Shown piece by piece: positions 60,931-64,000 of a DNA stretch of 64,000 bases. The translations under genes and the position numbers were made by a program. The first letter of the stretch is position 1, and each line of letters starts with the position of its first letter. Source of the stretch: Balaenoptera acutorostrata (taxonomy: Eukaryota; Chordata; Mammalia; Artiodactyla; Balaenopteridae). The notes under the pieces are model-generated. The model worked only from the letters and a program-made list of their open reading frames with translations, did not search any database and had not been told where the DNA came from. The stretch is from assembly GCF_949987535.1 (NCBI RefSeq), contig NC_080067.1, positions 31,772,039 to 31,836,038 of the forward strand, read 5' to 3'.

Positions 60931-61416
60931 TAGTAAGTCCCCTACATACGAACGAGTTCCATTCTAAGAGCGCATTCGTAAGTCCAATTTGTTCATAAGT
61001 CCAACAAAGTTAGCCTAGGTACCCAACTAACACAGTCGGCTATATAGTACTGTAGTGTAATAGGTTTATAATACTTTTCACACAAGTACTACATAAAAAA
61101 CAAACACAGCAAATAAAGAAAACCTCTTTAATCTTACAATACAGTGCCTTGAAAAGTACAGCAGTACAGTATAACAGCTGGCATACAGGGGCTGGCATCG
61201 AGTGAACAGGCAAGAAGAATTATTGACTGGAGGAGGCAGAGGAGGTGGGAGATGGTAGAGCTGAAGGATTGTCAGCGACAGGAGATGGAGGGCAAGCTGC
61301 AATTTCACTCATGCCTGACGCTGATGGCACAGGTTATGGTTCCTTGCTGGAACCAGATGCACGTTCACATCTTTGAAAGTTTGCAACTTGAAGGTTCGTA
61401 TGTAGGGGACTTACTA
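60931..61416 (-). mobile_element. Tigger-derived MITE (internal deletion)
   Basis: The first ~420 bases match 55-454 of the large Tigger and the last ~60 match about 2264-2322, with the transposase deleted (junction near 61351-61360). Both outer bases differ from CAG/CTG (TAG...CTA). Non-autonomous; it would have depended on a transposase from elsewhere. Confidence 0.92.
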
Positions 61417-63016
61417 TGTTCCCAAAGAACATAACCATGCCCTCTCAATAGCTTTTTCAGGATAAAGATAACATGTTTCTCATTCCTATGTCTCTCAATT
61501 GATTTTATTCACTGACAAAGAACAGTGATAGTATAAAGTTACCTCTCGAAATGCAAAAAATATGAACACGTTCTCTCTTAGAACATTATAAAGCTATCAA
61601 CGAAGAAAACAGCACAATCTCTCCCTGATATCCATGTCCAGACAGGTGCTATAGCCATATCTCAAATGAGTGGCACAGATTACATGTAGACAGAAACATA
61701 CAAAGACATACAGAACAGAGAGAAATATACAAACATAAAAAAACATAAAGAAAAAATGGAAATGTTACAGTTGATGAAAAAATAAAAATAAACTCAAGGA
61801 AACAGTGTAGCAGTCCCCAGATCACAGCTGACTATGAATCTGCTAGACCCCTGAATAAAATAGTCCCACATCCCCAGTTAAGTCTTTTGTCAGGCTAGCA
61901 GGAAGGCTAGGTCACATCTGGGCAGAGTTGTACCTGATTGCCCATTAAATAGATACATTTCCCTTCTCCTAATCAACGTAATAGTTTGATTCTGTCTGTG
62001 CTCATCTTATATTGTGCCACCACTAACTAAACTACCTCAGTATAAGTGAATCTGTCAAATGCTAAATACCCTCTTACAAAAATATCTAAAAGTAGCTATA
62101 TTAATAAAAGAAACTAAACTCAGATGTGAATGGTAGGCATGAAAATAAAGATACAAGTGTATCAATGTTTGAAATAAAATAAATCTCTATGTCATCCATG
62201 ACATAGACATTTTTAAAGTTTTTGTTTTTGTAACAGTAATTTGCTTCTTCCTTCATAGTTAGAGGATTGCTGTGAGGTCAGTCTGGATTATTGAAATGGG
62301 CTCTATTTGCATGTGCTTAAAAATAATTTAGAATTAATTTAGAATGATTATTAATTAAAATGCCATTGTTATGAAAGTACCTTGAAATGATTTAAATCAA
62401 ATTTTTGGTGTAGTTCCAAAAATACTGGACAAAAAGGGGGAGTGTGTAGTCATAGTTCTGGTTCTATTACTAATTCCCAGTGTAACTTTGGATACACAAA
62501 CTAGGGCTTTTCAGCTTTCTATTTGTACATTAGAATGTAGATAGTCCTTAATGTTCCTTCTAACTTTAAAATTCTTTGCTTCTATTCATTAAAATGTTCT
62601 AATTAGAACTGGCATAATTTTGGCTAAGAAAATGAGTATATTTTAGTAAAGAAAGCTATGAGCTAGTGCTGCCCCCTTTTGTGGGCTTGTTTTATTCAGT
62701 TTTATAGTGGAGAAGGCAGAAAAGGCTTCGAGCAGCAATAATTTTAAAAAAAACTAGACAAATATTTTTTCATTTTAATTATTTTCTCTGGCATCGCTCA
62801 TCTGCCTAACCTTGCATAAGCAAGTTTCTAAAATTGTTTATTTTCTAAATCTGTTTTGCTTAATTTAAAAAAAAAGAGTAAATAATGTTCAGTGATTGTT
62901 AGTGTAGACAACTGAGCAAACATGCTCTTGAAATTTTCAGGAAAAACATGGTTTCAGCAATTTTTCCAAAATAAATTTTTCTGTGTCCTGGATCATAAAA
63001 CAGTTGCTACCATATA
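61417..63016. other. Mostly unrecognised; weak MIR-like trace near 62460-62580
   Basis: The stretch near 62460-62580 (TCTATTACTAATTCCCAGTG ... TTCCTTCTAACTTTAAAATTC) has weak MIR-type order. I see no other repeat, exon or long frame. Confidence 0.45.
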
Positions 63017-63359
63017 TTTTTTTAAACATTTTTATTGGAGTATAATTGCTTTACAATGGTCTGTTAGTTTCTGCTGTATAACAAAGTGAATCAGCTATAC
63101 ATACACATACATCCCCATATCTCCTCCCTCAGGTGTCTCCCTCCCACCCCCCCTATCCAAACCCTCTAGGTGGACACAAAGCACCAAGCTGATCTCCCTT
63201 TGTTATGCGGCTGCTTCCCACTAGCTATCTATTTTATATTTGGTTGTGTATATATGTCCATGCCACTCTCTCACTTCGTCCCAGCTTACCCTTTCCCCCT
63301 CCGTGTCCTCAACTCCATTCTCTATGTCTGCGTCTTTACTCCTGTCCTGCCCCTAGGTA

Positions 63360-63394
<35 letters not shown>

Positions 63395-64000
63395 TTCTAT
63401 ATATATGTGTTAGCATACGGTATTTGTTTTTCTCTTTCTGACTTACTTCACTCTGTATGACAGTCTCTAGGTCCATCCACTTCACTACAAAAAACTCAAT
63501 TTCATTTCTTTTTAGGGCTGAGTAATATTCCATTGAATATATGTACCCCATCTTCTCTATCCATTCATCTGTCGATGGACACTTAGGTTGTTTCCATGTC
63601 CTGGCTATTGTAAATAGAGCTGCAACGAACATTTTGGTACATGACTCTTTTTGAATTATGGTTTTCTCAGGGTATATGTCCAGTAGTGAGATTGCTGGGT
63701 CGTATGGTAGTTCTAGTTTTAGTTTTCTGAGGAACCTCCATACTGTTCTCCATAGTGGCTGCATCAATTTACATTCCCACCGACAGCACAAAAGGGATCC
63801 CTTTTCTCCACACCCTCTCCAGCATTTATTCTTTGTAGATTTTTTGATGCTGGCCATTCTGCCTGGTGTGAGGTGATACCTCATTGTAGTTTTGATTTGC
63901 ATTTCTCTAATGATTAGTGATGTTGAGCATCCTTTCATGTGTCTGTTGACAATCTGTATATCTTCTTGGAGAAATGTCTACTTAGGTCTTCTGCCCATTT
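63017..64000 (-). mobile_element. L1-F: 3' end of an antisense L1, runs off the window
   Basis: The 3' terminus is TTTTTATTGGAGTATAATTGC in antisense near 63028; the 3' UTR (63030-63390) contains a pure run of about 32 T at 63362-63393. ORF2 C-terminus follows. The element continues past 64000. Confidence 0.9.
63390..64000 (-). pseudogene. L1-F ORF2 C-terminus, partial
   Basis: An open 182-codon piece at 63390-63938 encodes the last part of ORF2, including the Cys-containing region near the C-terminus ([44 protein letters not shown]). Compared with L1-A the reading is much better kept. A one-base loss near 63972 breaks the frame upstream. The rest of the gene lies outside the window, so intactness cannot be judged. 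Confidence 0.88.

Noticed and set aside
1..64000. CRISPR array, phage or bacterial-type operon
   Set aside because: No spaced direct repeats of that kind; the window is mammalian repeat-rich DNA.

Overview
This window looks like intergenic or deep intronic DNA from a cetacean (whale, dolphin or porpoise). The main evidence is seven tRNA-derived SINEs, six of them the long (about 300-390 bp) CHR type. They share a tRNA-like head, a long body and an AATAAATAAATA-type tail, as is typical of cetacean genomes. I see no ruminant BovB or pig PRE-1 element. I find no host protein-coding exon, rRNA or functional tRNA gene; every long reading frame falls in a transposable element or an element shadow.

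Layout: 55-2322 is a nearly complete Tigger/pogo DNA transposon with a broken transposase; 2340-3400 is an old L1 fragment. 4712-9725 is a decayed class I endogenous retrovirus (LTR, gag, an assembly gap where protease should lie, pol), followed by a related LTR in the opposite orientation at 9726-10036. 10-16 kb is old, low-information DNA with L1, MIR and L2 fragments. 16004-23175 is a near full-length sense L1 (L1-A) inside an L2 copy, and it carries a SINE in its reverse-transcriptase region. 23.9-27.6 kb is older DNA with MIR and MER5 remnants.

27.6-46 kb is a deep nest. An old antisense L1M is split by a 6.3-kb antisense L1 (L1-B) carrying four SINEs and lacking its endonuclease region. 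Next come two sense L1s joined head to tail (L1-C 35750-41405, L1-D 41406-44700), then more antisense L1M. L1-D is the least decayed L1. 46722-49285 is an internally deleted L1 (L1-E).

49.3-53 kb is mostly unrecognised DNA with MIR and MER5A. 53040-57610 is a 5'-truncated ERV-L (pol, dUTPase region, MLT2-like LTR) with a CT microsatellite and a SINE. 58850-60640 is an old antisense L1. 60931-61416 is a short internally deleted sibling of the Tigger at 55-2322. 63017-64000 is the 3' end of another antisense L1 that runs off the window.

No genes work together here in a host pathway. What can be read is the order of insertion: L2, MIR, MER5 and L1M remnants are oldest, then ERVs, Tigger and the L1s, and finally the CHR SINEs, several of which still have visible target-site duplications. 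All coordinates of repeat edges are by eye and may be off by tens of bases unless a target duplication is cited.
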